A stretch of 13,754 nt of DNA from Nitrospirota bacterium (GTDB lineage: Bacteria > Nitrospirota_A > Leptospirillia > Leptospirillales > Leptospirillaceae): contig JAKCCY010000073.1 of the NCBI GenBank assembly GCA_021838765.1, forward strand, positions 1 to 13,754, written 5' to 3'. A program made the position numbers and the translations under genes. The notes below the pieces were generated by a model. That model saw nothing but the letters and a program-made list of their open reading frames with translations. It searched no databases and was not told where the DNA came from. Positions 1-6,649 of the stretch are shown in pieces. How positions within the stretch are numbered: the first letter of the stretch is position 1; each line of letters opens with the position of its first letter.

Positions 1-1211
1 GAAAGAGACCGGGCAAGGGCTTCCTCCACTTCCTGGCTTCTCGCCAGCAGATAGCAGCCCGGTTCCAATCCTTCCACTTTGTAGACAAACAAGAGCGGGT
101 GAATCCTCGGGGCCCAGGTCAGGATGTCGAAGGGAGGGACTCCCTCCCGGGGCAGGAGAGCCTCCAGAATCCTGAGAAATGCCGGTTTTGGGAGAGGCTC
201 CGCATTCGGATCAAATCGTTGGGCGCTCCTTCGTTGTCTGAAGATCTGTCCTGAGGGGACGCCGGAGGGAATGTCCGGAAGGGGAGGCCGGCTTGTCGGG
301 GAGAAAAGCGGCCTCCCCGGCGTGGAATGATCCCTCGTCGCCCGGTCCACTTCGCCGATAACCGTCCATCTTCTGTGATCCGGGCTCATCTGGCTTGCCT
401 CTCCTTCCCATCTGCCGCAATCGATTGCTTCAACCAGCAATGAACGGTCAGGGGCTGTCGAGCGTCCGCCAATCCAGACCAGAACCTCAGGGGCTTCCCT
501 TTCTTCATCCGGAAACTCCTGGTGACGATCGGTTCCCGTCAGTCGGGAAATGGTGTTGTCATTCCAGCCGTCAAGAATCGTGGCCTCCCACCCCAGTGCC
601 GCTGAAGCGAACCGGACAGCCGCAAGGGCATGTCCGACGTCATGCTGGCAGTACCGGAACGCCCTCTCTCCATATTTCCAGGCTTCCCGCCAGTAGATTG
701 AGGTCAGCGCGACGATGACACCCGGTGTTTGCCATGCCCCGTTCCAGGAAAGCCCCGGAATGTTTCTCCTCTCCAGAACATGATCGAGGCTCAGGTAGTG
801 GTAGACCCCGCCCTGGAGCCCCGAAAGATCGGGAGCGATCAGGTAAGCCTCTGTGGGGTGAAGATTTCCGCTCGAAGGATTGCACCTCAGGGACCATCGT
901 GCGCCAGGATAGCTCTTCCATGCCGAAAGTCCGAGCGAGACTTCCAGAAGAAGTGAAACGGATGCCAGATCAAAAGAGGGCGGAGGGTTCTTTTTTTTCG
1001 GGTCAAACAGCTCCGAATAGGGTTTTTCCGGAAGACCCGGAGAAAGGGGAAGGCGAATGATTTCCGTTCCCGCAAAACTCCGGAACGGACTTGGCTGATC
1101 GTCCCAGTCGAGAAATTCGGGACCTGCGGCATAGGCGGAAAAACGATGTTTTGTCCGCTCGTGATAGGCTTTGGTGATCCGTAGGGCTTCTTCGGCAGAA
1201 TGATTGTCCAT
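1..1211 (-). CDS. Tandem SagB-type nitroreductase family protein (3' end cut by window edge)
   Basis: An uninterrupted minus-strand frame of 403 codons runs from ATG at 1211 off the left edge. The N-terminal part reads like a SagB-type dehydrogenase: AYHERTKHRF at residues 16-25, LDWDDQPSPFRSF near 34-46, and the FMN-binding stretch RCNPSSGNLHPTEAYLI at 109-125. A second nitroreductase-like start, IFRQRRSAQRFDP, lies at 323-335, so the protein appears to be two nitroreductase domains in tandem, the second incomplete here. Family members are FMN-dependent oxidoreductases; the substrate cannot be told. It starts 49 bp after the NifO-like gene and follows nifZ on the same strand, which suggests a role in nitrogenase maturation or redox supply (inference). 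The Shine-Dalgarno is weak (GAAGG, two bases from ATG); a TTG at 1304 is an alternative. Being partial, its C-terminus and full length are unknown. Confidence 0.88.
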   Translation of the reverse strand, partial: MDNHSAEEALRITKAYHERTKHRFSAYAAGPEFLDWDDQPSPFRSFAGTEIIRLPLSPGLPEKPYSELFDPKKKNPPPSFDLASVSLLLEVSLGLSAWKSYPGARWSLRCNPSSGNLHPTEAYLIAPDLSGLQGGVYHYLSLDHVLERRNIPGLSWNGAWQTPGVIVALTSIYWREAWKYGERAFRYCQHDVGHALAAVRFASAALGWEATILDGWNDNTISRLTGTDRHQEFPDEEREAPEVLVWIGGRSTAPDRSLLVEAIDCGRWEGEASQMSPDHRRWTVIGEVDRATRDHSTPGRPLFSPTSRPPLPDIPSGVPSGQIFRQRRSAQRFDPNAEPLPKPAFLRILEALLPREGVPPFDILTWAPRIHPLLFVYKVEGLEPGCYLLARSQEVEEALARSL

Positions 1212-1260
1212 AACCTTCGTTTCAATTTTCAGTGTTTTTCCGGCAATGGGTGGTTCCCCG

Positions 1261-1668
1261 TCACTCGCCTGACCGGCAGGAAGGATCCGATCCCGACTCG
1301 GCAAGAACGGGTTTTGAGAATCCCGCCACTTTTGATATTTCTTCCAAATCGAATCCCGCCAGATATTTCCCGGACAACTCGATGAGGGGACGCCGGATCA
1401 GCAGATGGTCGGAGAGCAGAAGACTGAGCGCCTCTTTGGAATTAAGGGAGCCAGGATCGATCTCTCCCGACCTGACTCTGGGCGAGGCCCGATTAAACCA
1501 TTGGGAAACGGGCCTGTTCTCAAAGAATGGAAGCAGTGTCTCAGGGGTCCATGGTTCCGACAAAATGTTTCGGACAACGAGTGTATGCGAGAGTTCCAAA
1601 AGGATAGTCTTTTGGCGGGCGTTTGTCTGGCACCCCGGTTTTTCGTAAAAGACGATCGTTGCCATCAT
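1261..1668 (-). CDS. ArsC-fold nitrogenase-associated protein (NifO-like)
   Basis: This 135-residue protein begins ATIVFYEKPGC, the thioredoxin-fold start of the ArsC/Spx family, with a single N-terminal cysteine (C13) in CQTNA. Later blocks match my recollection of nitrogenase-associated ArsC-like proteins: SEPWTPETLLPFF (37-49), WFNRASPRVRSGEI (57-70) and LLIRRPLIE (89-97). The family is related to arsenate reductases, but members beside nif genes (NifO of Azotobacter) are linked to nitrogenase function rather than arsenic resistance; the biochemical reaction is unsettled. ATG at 1668 is chosen over the adjacent ATG at 1665 because AAGGGA lies about six bases upstream. The gene is 30 bp downstream of the TPR-like gene and upstream of the nitroreductase, all on the minus strand, so co-transcription is likely. 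The tail after residue 120 looks poorly conserved and hydrophilic. Confidence 0.85.
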   Translation of the reverse strand: MMATIVFYEKPGCQTNARQKTILLELSHTLVVRNILSEPWTPETLLPFFENRPVSQWFNRASPRVRSGEIDPGSLNSKEALSLLLSDHLLIRRPLIELSGKYLAGFDLEEISKVAGFSKPVLAESGSDPSCRSGE

Positions 1669-1698
1669 CTAATCCCTTTCAGTCCTTCCATCGGCGAA

Positions 1699-2217
1699 TT
1701 AATGGACCGGATCGAAAGATGTCCTGCTGACTGCACCTTTCAGATAATCACGGATGACCGAGCTTCCGACCTGATCTGTGGGGTCGAGGCGGGAAAGCTC
1801 GGAAAGAAGTGATTGGGCCTCATCGATCTTTCCCTGTCTCAGCAGGATGAAAGCGAGCGCTTTCGATGAGAAAAGGTAAAAATAATGAGGAGAGGAAGGA
1901 TCAAGGAAAAAAGGGTTCCCTGCAGTTTCAACAAGCGTCTGATCGACCGGAAATCCTCCCTGGTAGGCCGCTTCGAACAAGGATTCCCGGACTGTTTTTT
2001 CAGCCAGATCCAGCTGGTTTTTATAGAAATAGAACTTGTACAGTGAAAAGAAAACCGCCAGGGCATACGGGGCTTTTTCCCGTGCCTCAAGAAGGATCGA
2101 AAGTGCTTTCCTGGTATCGGCGAAATGGATGGCAGCCTCTTCGAGAAGAGCTGAGATGCCCGGATCGAGCGGACCGCCGAAATAGGATTTTCCGTTCATG
2201 ACACTGTCAAAGCGCAT
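1699..2217 (-). CDS. TPR-like helical protein of the nif accessory group
   Basis: The product has 172 residues when started at ATG 2217, which has a good Shine-Dalgarno (GGAGG, about five bases away). A GTG at 2292 would add 25 low-complexity Gly/Pro/Ser residues and is less likely. The protein is helical with two TPR-like pairs: ALSILLEAREKAPYALAVFF to about residue 57 with KNQLDLAEKTV (66-76), and SSKALAFILLRQGKIDEAQSLL (117-138) followed by LSRLDPTDQVGSSVIRDYL (141-159), a typical TPR spacing. There is no signal peptide or membrane segment, so it should be cytosolic and likely a protein-protein adaptor. Similar small proteins sit beside nifZ, nifT and nifO-type genes in some diazotrophs (from memory), which fits the position here between nifZ and the NifO-like gene. 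No enzyme motif is visible and the exact role is unknown. Confidence 0.8.
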   Translation of the reverse strand: MRFDSVMNGKSYFGGPLDPGISALLEEAAIHFADTRKALSILLEAREKAPYALAVFFSLYKFYFYKNQLDLAEKTVRESLFEAAYQGGFPVDQTLVETAGNPFFLDPSSPHYFYLFSSKALAFILLRQGKIDEAQSLLSELSRLDPTDQVGSSVIRDYLKGAVSRTSFDPVH

Positions 2218-2252
2218 AGTCCCTCCAAAAGTCTGGACAGGTGGTCTTGGTG

Positions 2253-2290
2253 GTCCGGATCCGCCCGCGCTGGCACCGGAAGGTCCGGAC
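2253..2290. repeat. GC-rich inverted repeat between nifZ and the TPR-like gene
   Basis: GTCCGGA at 2253-2259 is the exact reverse complement of TCCGGAC at 2284-2290, and TCCG at 2260-2263 can extend the stem with CGGA at 2277-2280 across a three-base bulge. It lies in the 111-bp gap between the nifZ stop and the TPR-like ATG. No T-run follows on the minus strand, so it is not an ordinary intrinsic terminator; it may be an mRNA processing or stability element. Confidence 0.4.
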
Positions 2291-2328
2291 ACCGTATGGT
2301 TCCGGGAATGCCTGACGTTGAGACCTGT

Positions 2329-2571
2329 TTACGAAAGTGGTCTGATCTCTTCTTCAAGACATCCGACAACCTTTCCCCCTTCAAACTCCACAAGATAGAC
2401 CGGGGTATTCGAGTCTTCATGTGTCCCAACCCGTACGATCTCTCCACGGGTTCCATTGGCGACGAGTTTTTCGTCTTTTTCAAGGTCGGGATAACTTCCG
2501 TCGTTGAAGAGGTCTTCCGTGGCGGTTACAACCATTCCCCAGTCAAATCGGGGAACTCTTGGCTCAATCAT
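2329..2571 (-). CDS. nifZ: NifZ-domain protein, nitrogenase P-cluster maturation
   Basis: This 80-residue protein carries the compact NifZ domain: FDWGMVVTATEDLFNDGSYP at 9-28, LVANGTRGEIVRVGT at 36-50, and YLVEFEGGKVVGCLEEEI at 59-76. The NDGSYP block, the G-x-x-G turn and the VGC-x-x-E-E ending are the landmarks I know from the family. NifZ assists formation of the second P-cluster of the MoFe protein in Azotobacter; it is cytosolic. At 80 residues this is domain-only, shorter than proteobacterial NifZ, which has a longer tail. ATG at 2571 has AAGGAG about nine bases upstream; an out-of-frame ATG lies five bases before it. It precedes the TPR-like, NifO-like and nitroreductase genes on the same strand, forming a nif accessory group. 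The assignment to the domain is firm; functional equivalence is inferred. Confidence 0.85.
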   Translation of the reverse strand: MIEPRVPRFDWGMVVTATEDLFNDGSYPDLEKDEKLVANGTRGEIVRVGTHEDSNTPVYLVEFEGGKVVGCLEEEIRPLS

Positions 2572-2612
2572 CTCATGGCTCCTTTCCAGGGATTTTGGAC
2601 ATACCCATCGTG

Positions 2613-2945
2613 TCAGTGATCAAAAAAAGGACAACCCGCGCATTTTTTATATTGAGGACAGCCGGAATGATTGCGGGTGTTTTCTCTTCGTCGAGGAGGT
2701 TGATTGATCGGAAATGAGACCGCACCCCCCTGATGAGGGTCTGTAACGGTCGGGAGAGATAGCGTTCCGCCGGGATCCGTCTCCCGAAGCGAAATCACCT
2801 TTTGAGGCTTCTTTAGGGAAATGCCGGACAAGCGACCATCCCATTTTCCGATTATACATCGAAGCTCATCGAAAGGAAATCGCGAATGAAAAGCCCGAAT
2901 GTCTCTTTTAATACATAAAAATAATGTTTTGATATGAGTGGACAT
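2613..2945 (-). CDS. Possible small protein with C-terminal cysteine cluster, upstream of nifZ
   Basis: This is an open frame of up to 110 codons ending 41 bp before nifZ. I do not recognise the family. The C-terminal part reads like coding sequence and finishes with GCPQYKKCAGCPFFDH, three cysteines spaced C-x5-C-x2-C, which could bind a metal or Fe-S cluster, perhaps with C11 or C30 nearer the N-terminus. The start is uncertain. ATG at 2945 has no Shine-Dalgarno and opens an AT-rich stretch. A TTG at 2831 (73 codons, GGGATGG upstream) or a GTG at 2798 (61 codons) are alternatives. A TATAAT on the minus strand at 2856-2851, without a good -35, would favour a shorter form. The frame may be a chance ORF in the leader of the nif group. 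Confidence 0.35.
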   Translation of the reverse strand: MSTHIKTLFLCIKRDIRAFHSRFPFDELRCIIGKWDGRLSGISLKKPQKVISLRETDPGGTLSLPTVTDPHQGGAVSFPINQPPRRRENTRNHSGCPQYKKCAGCPFFDH

Positions 2946-3086
2946 TTGAAGATAGGGAGTTCTTTGAAAAATGAGAGATCAAATCAGCTTTTTAAAAGAC
3001 CGGAAATCGTGGTAGAATCCCGGAAAGAAGAAAAAGACGCCGGACCCGGATCCCAAGTTAAAAAATCCTTATTCCATAAATGCTAC

Positions 3087-3111
3087 AAATGATTGCTGAG
3101 CATCATTTTTT
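3087..3111 (+). terminator. Terminator-like hairpin with T-run, no obvious gene upstream
   Basis: AAATGA-T-TGC at 3087-3096 pairs with GCA-TCATTT at 3100-3108, with one bulged T and a TGA loop, and T's continue to 3111. This resembles a weak intrinsic terminator on the plus strand. No plus-strand gene lies directly upstream, so it would end an antisense or small transcript, or be fortuitous. Confidence 0.3.
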
Positions 3112-3300
3112 CACGAGAATCCACAGGACGGGAATCTGATGGCTGCATCATTTTTGAGAGCGATGCCAAAATAGACGGAACTCTTGTCTCTGCCGCCTTT
3201 TGATTCTCCATTGGAAAAATCTGGAGTATGAATGCTCCCGCCACCAATCTGACGTTGTCGTGGGGGTTTCCTGTTTCATGACCAAAAGTTCCTCTTTTGC

Positions 3301-3350
3301 CGAGGGCCCGCCCTCGTTGTCCGCTTTGCGGGCACGTGCCTTCGGCACGT
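3301..3350. repeat. Three consecutive perfect short hairpins
   Basis: Three perfect inverted repeats follow each other within 50 bp: CGAGGGC/GCCCTCG (3301-3307 with 3310-3316, two-base spacer), CCGC/GCGG (3321-3324 with 3328-3331, TTT loop), and ACGTGCC/GGCACGT (3334-3340 with 3344-3350, TTC loop). The stretch is GC-rich against an AT-richer surrounding. No T-run follows on either strand, so it is not a plain terminator. It could be a REP-like palindromic element or a structured RNA. Confidence 0.5.
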
Positions 3351-3603
3351 CGCATGAAAAACATGATCGTGTGGGTCGGGAAAAAAGCAAAAAATGCTTT
3401 CCTTCTCCCCCTTTTGGACTACGGCCCAAGAGGAGGGCAAGGAGACAGGAGTTCAACATATGGTTGAAGGATCCATCCGGTCACAAGCCGCTCGCGTCAG
3501 AGCGATCTCCGATCCGGAGCATTCCGGAAGGCAATGCTTTCTCTTTCTCACGGCCGGGTCAATATTCCTCTCCCCTTATTCTTCTTTTCCCGGGAGATGA
3601 GCC

Positions 3604-6600
3604 TTGACTCAAAAACGTCGCGCCGCAAGGCTCCGTAAAACGAAAATAACGGATTCCATCGAAAAACGCCTCTTCGATCTTCTGAGTTTTACCCTCCCCG
3701 ATCTGGTCCTCCTGAAAGATGGTGATGGACGCTGGAAGTTCGCCAACAAGGAAGCGCTGGGCTTTCTCGGGCTTTCAACCTTTGACTGGGCAGACAAAAC
3801 GGACCGTCAGATCATTGAAGCCTTTCCTTCTCTTGAAAAAGATCTGATGGTCGACTCCCTGACCGATCAAAAGGCGTGGGCGGCGGGTTTGAGGCGGGAC
3901 TTGATCGAACGGCTGACCGATTCCCGGACGGGGCTGGTCCATGTTTTTTCGGTCATCAAGGTCCCTGTGTCCATCGAGAAAGGGAAACAAGACCACCTCC
4001 TTGTCGTTGCCAGGGACATCACAGACATTGTCGAGGAGAAAGATTCGATCCTTCGTGAAAGGGAATGGTACCAGACCCTTTTCTCAATGGTTGGCGAACC
4101 GTCATTTCTCTCTTTGATCACTCCGGAGGGTAATCTGTCGACGATCATCGAAGCCAATTCCCGTGCCAAGCTTGTCTATGGCTATTCCGATGCCGAATTC
4201 AAATCGCTCAGAATGGTGGATCTGATGGCTCCGGCAGAAAGGGAACATTGTCTCCGCGTGGTTTTCCCGCGTCTTCTGGCGGATGGGCATCTGGAGTATG
4301 AATCGGCCCACCTGTCGAAGGAAGGCCGTGAGATCCTGGTGGATGTTTCCGCCAAGATTCTTGAGAAGGACGGAAAACAGTTCCTTCTCACCCTGATCCG
4401 CGACAAGACCATTAAAAGACGGGAGAAGCTGATCGAACGGATTCTTGCGGAGTCGGAGCGGAGAGTCCTGATGGGAGAGAATCTCCAGAAGGTTCTTGAT
4501 GATCTCTGCGATGCGCTGGTCCGTTTTTTTCCGTTTATGTACCTTGGAATCCTTAAAAAGGAGCCGGATGGAGCCACCGAGCTTGTTGCGGGGGACATCA
4601 AGGGAAAAATCCGCTATAGAAACAACACTTCTGCAAGATGGGATGAATCGCCCCAGGGAATGGGGGTATCCGGCCATGCCATTCGGAAAGGCAAAACCCA
4701 CATGATCGCCATTTCTGACTCGAGTTATCCGGAGGTCTTCAAAAAGGAAATGGAAAGTGTGGGGATCCGCTTTATCTGGTCGGTTCCCCTCACGCAAAGG
4801 AACGGTGAAGTGATGGGAACGATCACGTCCGGCTCCCGGTATCTGTTCGGCCCAGCCCCCGAGGAACTCTCCATTATTGAAAAATACTCCGACCGGATTG
4901 CGCTTCTCTTTGATCTGGCAGAAGAGCAAAAGGAGGTGCGTTTTGGCTATGAAGCCCTTCAGACTGTTGGAGATGCGATCAGCATGGTTGATCCTGAAGG
5001 TGTCATCCGGTGGGTGAACGATGCTTTTATCCGCCTGACCGGTTATTCAAGGGAGGAATGTCTTGGTCAGACCCATCGGATCCTCAAGTCTGGACACCAT
5101 GGACAGGCGTTTTACGAAGAGCTCTGGAGCACCATCTTTTCCGGAAATGTTTTCGAGTGCGAGATCGTCAACAAAAGAAAGGACGGGAGCGAGTTTGTTG
5201 CGGCTCAGACCATCACTCCGCTTATTGCGGAAGAAGGAAAGGTCGCCCGGTTCATCTCCGTCCAGAGGGACATTACCCATAAAAAGGAAAACGAGCTCCG
5301 GATCTGGAAAATGGCCAATTATGACCCGTTGACAGGCCTTGCCAACCGGAACCTCCTGAGAGAGAGAGCCACGCGCGATATCGAGGACTCTCTCCGGAAG
5401 AAGACTGTCGTGAACCTGCTGTTTATGGATCTCGACCATTTCAAGGCCGTCAACGATAGCATGGGCCATGAAATCGGGGACATCCTTCTGAAGCTGGTTG
5501 CCGAGCGGCTTCTCCGGCTGGGACGGGAGTCTGACACGATCTCCCGCCTTGGAGGGGATGAATTTGTCTATGTTCAGCCCGAAAGTCGCAGTCGTGAGGA
5601 TGGTATCGCCCTTGGAGAGAGGATTCTGGAAATTTTCTGCGACCCTTTCCAGTTGGCGGATCAAACTATCCATATCAGTGTGAGTATCGGTGTTGTCAGT
5701 TGCCCGGAAGACGGGGAGGAACTCGACGGCCTTCTCCGGAAATCCGATATCGCCCTCTACAAGGCAAAAAACAGGGGAGGGGGAAGAGTTGAGTGTTTCG
5801 AGCTTCTTCGTGAGGATATTTCCTCCGAACGGCTTGCGCTCATCGAGAGCATCAGAAACGGTCTTCAAAACGGTGAATTTGTCCTGTTTTACCAGCCGGT
5901 CTTTTTGTTATCCGATGCCAGGATGGTTGGTGTCGAATCCCTGATCCGATGGAGACGGGAGCCCTTCGATATTGTTCTTCCCTGCCATTTTATATCGCTT
6001 TTCGAAGAAACCGGAATGATTCACGACCTGGGAGAGAATATTGTCCGGGAAGGAGTTCTTCAGGCCAAGTCCTGGATGCAATCGGGCATGGACCCCTCAT
6101 TTCGGATCGCCATCAATATCTCTCCTGTCCAGCTTCAGAACCCCGGTTTTTTTGATATGGTCGTCGGGATTCTGGCTGAAAACAGCGTCAATGCGTCCGA
6201 AATCGGGCTTGAGTTCGAAGTGACCGAAAGTCGTCCGATCCAGTCCGAAAACGCCCTGAATACGCTGGTCAGGCTTCGGGAGATTGGAATCCGCATTTCG
6301 ATTGATGATTTTGGGACAGGGTATTCATCGATCTCTCTTCTGAGGGGGTTTCCGGTGGATACTCTTAAGATCGACCAGTCGTTTATCAGGGACATCAGGC
6401 ATGACAGGAACGCCAGGTCCATGATACGGGCGATTGTGACGATGGCCAAGAGCCTTGGACTGTCTCTTGTGGCAGAAGGAGTCGAGTTTGAAGAAGAGCG
6501 GATCTTTCTCCAGGAAATCGGATGCGACTTTTTTCAGGGATTTCTCTGGGGACACCCGTTGCCCCCTGAAGAAGTGATCGGTTTTTACCATTCGACCCTG

Positions 6601-6612
6601 AACAAAAGCTAA
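3604..6612 (+). CDS. PAS-PAS-GAF-PAS-GGDEF-EAL c-di-GMP turnover protein
   Basis: The product has 1002 residues. PAS-like domains lie at about 20-145 and 150-270, a GAF domain at about 285-440, a third PAS at about 447-562 (ending in the PAC-type SVQRDITHKKENE), GGDEF at about 570-735 and EAL at about 745-1000. GGDEF is intact at 650-654 with an allosteric I-site RESD at 641-644 five residues before it, and DPLTGLANR at 574-582. The EAL signature is ESL (778-780), but the other catalytic landmarks are present: N838, E872/E875, DDFGTGYSS (901-909), K922 and E958. Both synthesis (two GTP to c-di-GMP) and hydrolysis to pGpG are therefore plausible. No membrane segment is seen, so it is a cytosolic sensor. 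The TTG start at 3604 follows an in-frame TGA at 3598 and has GGGAG upstream; the first in-frame ATG is 81 codons on, inside the first PAS. It is monocistronic and convergent with the radical SAM gene. Confidence 0.95.
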   Translation: MTQKRRAARLRKTKITDSIEKRLFDLLSFTLPDLVLLKDGDGRWKFANKEALGFLGLSTFDWADKTDRQIIEAFPSLEKDLMVDSLTDQKAWAAGLRRDLIERLTDSRTGLVHVFSVIKVPVSIEKGKQDHLLVVARDITDIVEEKDSILREREWYQTLFSMVGEPSFLSLITPEGNLSTIIEANSRAKLVYGYSDAEFKSLRMVDLMAPAEREHCLRVVFPRLLADGHLEYESAHLSKEGREILVDVSAKILEKDGKQFLLTLIRDKTIKRREKLIERILAESERRVLMGENLQKVLDDLCDALVRFFPFMYLGILKKEPDGATELVAGDIKGKIRYRNNTSARWDESPQGMGVSGHAIRKGKTHMIAISDSSYPEVFKKEMESVGIRFIWSVPLTQRNGEVMGTITSGSRYLFGPAPEELSIIEKYSDRIALLFDLAEEQKEVRFGYEALQTVGDAISMVDPEGVIRWVNDAFIRLTGYSREECLGQTHRILKSGHHGQAFYEELWSTIFSGNVFECEIVNKRKDGSEFVAAQTITPLIAEEGKVARFISVQRDITHKKENELRIWKMANYDPLTGLANRNLLRERATRDIEDSLRKKTVVNLLFMDLDHFKAVNDSMGHEIGDILLKLVAERLLRLGRESDTISRLGGDEFVYVQPESRSREDGIALGERILEIFCDPFQLADQTIHISVSIGVVSCPEDGEELDGLLRKSDIALYKAKNRGGGRVECFELLREDISSERLALIESIRNGLQNGEFVLFYQPVFLLSDARMVGVESLIRWRREPFDIVLPCHFISLFEETGMIHDLGENIVREGVLQAKSWMQSGMDPSFRIAINISPVQLQNPGFFDMVVGILAENSVNASEIGLEFEVTESRPIQSENALNTLVRLREIGIRISIDDFGTGYSSISLLRGFPVDTLKIDQSFIRDIRHDRNARSMIRAIVTMAKSLGLSLVAEGVEFEEERIFLQEIGCDFFQGFLWGHPLPPEEVIGFYHSTLNKS

Positions 6613-6649
6613 AAAATCCGTTTGCGCCGGACCAGCGCCCGGTCAGGCG
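6611..6649 (-). terminator. Possible terminator between convergent genes
   Basis: CGCC-G-GACC (6625-6633) pairs with GGTC-A-GGCG (6641-6649) around a seven-base loop with one G-A mismatch. On the minus strand a six-base T-run (6616-6611) follows eight bases later, overlapping the end of the plus-strand gene. The gap makes it a weak candidate terminator for the radical SAM operon. It also overlaps that gene's stop codon. Confidence 0.35.

Larger units (their letters stand above)
2946..3603. other. Gene-poor interval between the nif accessory group and the c-di-GMP gene
   Basis: About 660 bp separates the divergent left-hand nif group from the plus-strand GGDEF-EAL gene and must hold both promoters. 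Open frames here (for example 3200-3607 and 3394-3600 on plus, 3148-3459 on minus) lack Shine-Dalgarno sites and recognisable protein sequence. No convincing -24/-12 sigma-54 promoter or sigma-70 pair was found by eye on either strand. The interval does hold hairpin structures, listed separately. Confidence 0.6.

Noticed and set aside
1405..1812. Plus-strand ORF across the NifO-like and TPR-like genes
   Set aside because: It is the antisense of two well-supported genes and has no recognisable protein sequence.
2851..2856. Perfect TATAAT on the minus strand inside the small cysteine-tail ORF
   Set aside because: No acceptable -35 hexamer at 16-18 bp, so it is mentioned only as supporting evidence about the start and not called as a promoter.
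2580..3200. Search for a sigma-54 (-24/-12) promoter in front of the nif accessory group
   Set aside because: No GG-N10-GC match with a convincing TGGCAC/TTGCA context was found on the minus strand. One near match around 2840-2825 has the wrong spacing (N11), so no promoter was called.
3384..3400. AAAGCA/TGCTTT inverted repeat around an A-run
   Set aside because: The stem is only six weak pairs in an A-rich stretch and is expected by chance.
3394..3600. Short plus-strand ORF in the same frame as the GGDEF-EAL gene, ending at TGA four bases before it
   Set aside because: Considered as an N-terminal part cut off by a nonsense codon. Its sequence lacks any domain signal and it has no Shine-Dalgarno, and the downstream TTG start has one, so a chance frame is more likely.
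3200..3607. Plus-strand ORF of 135 codons in the gene-poor interval
   Set aside because: It runs through the hairpin cluster, is rich in Arg/Ser/Pro without structure, and has no Shine-Dalgarno or recognisable family.
4102..4929. Long minus-strand open frame (275 codons) inside the GGDEF-EAL gene; similarly 5047-5868
   Set aside because: Both are antisense to clear GAF, PAS and GGDEF sequence and show no protein-family motif or Shine-Dalgarno.
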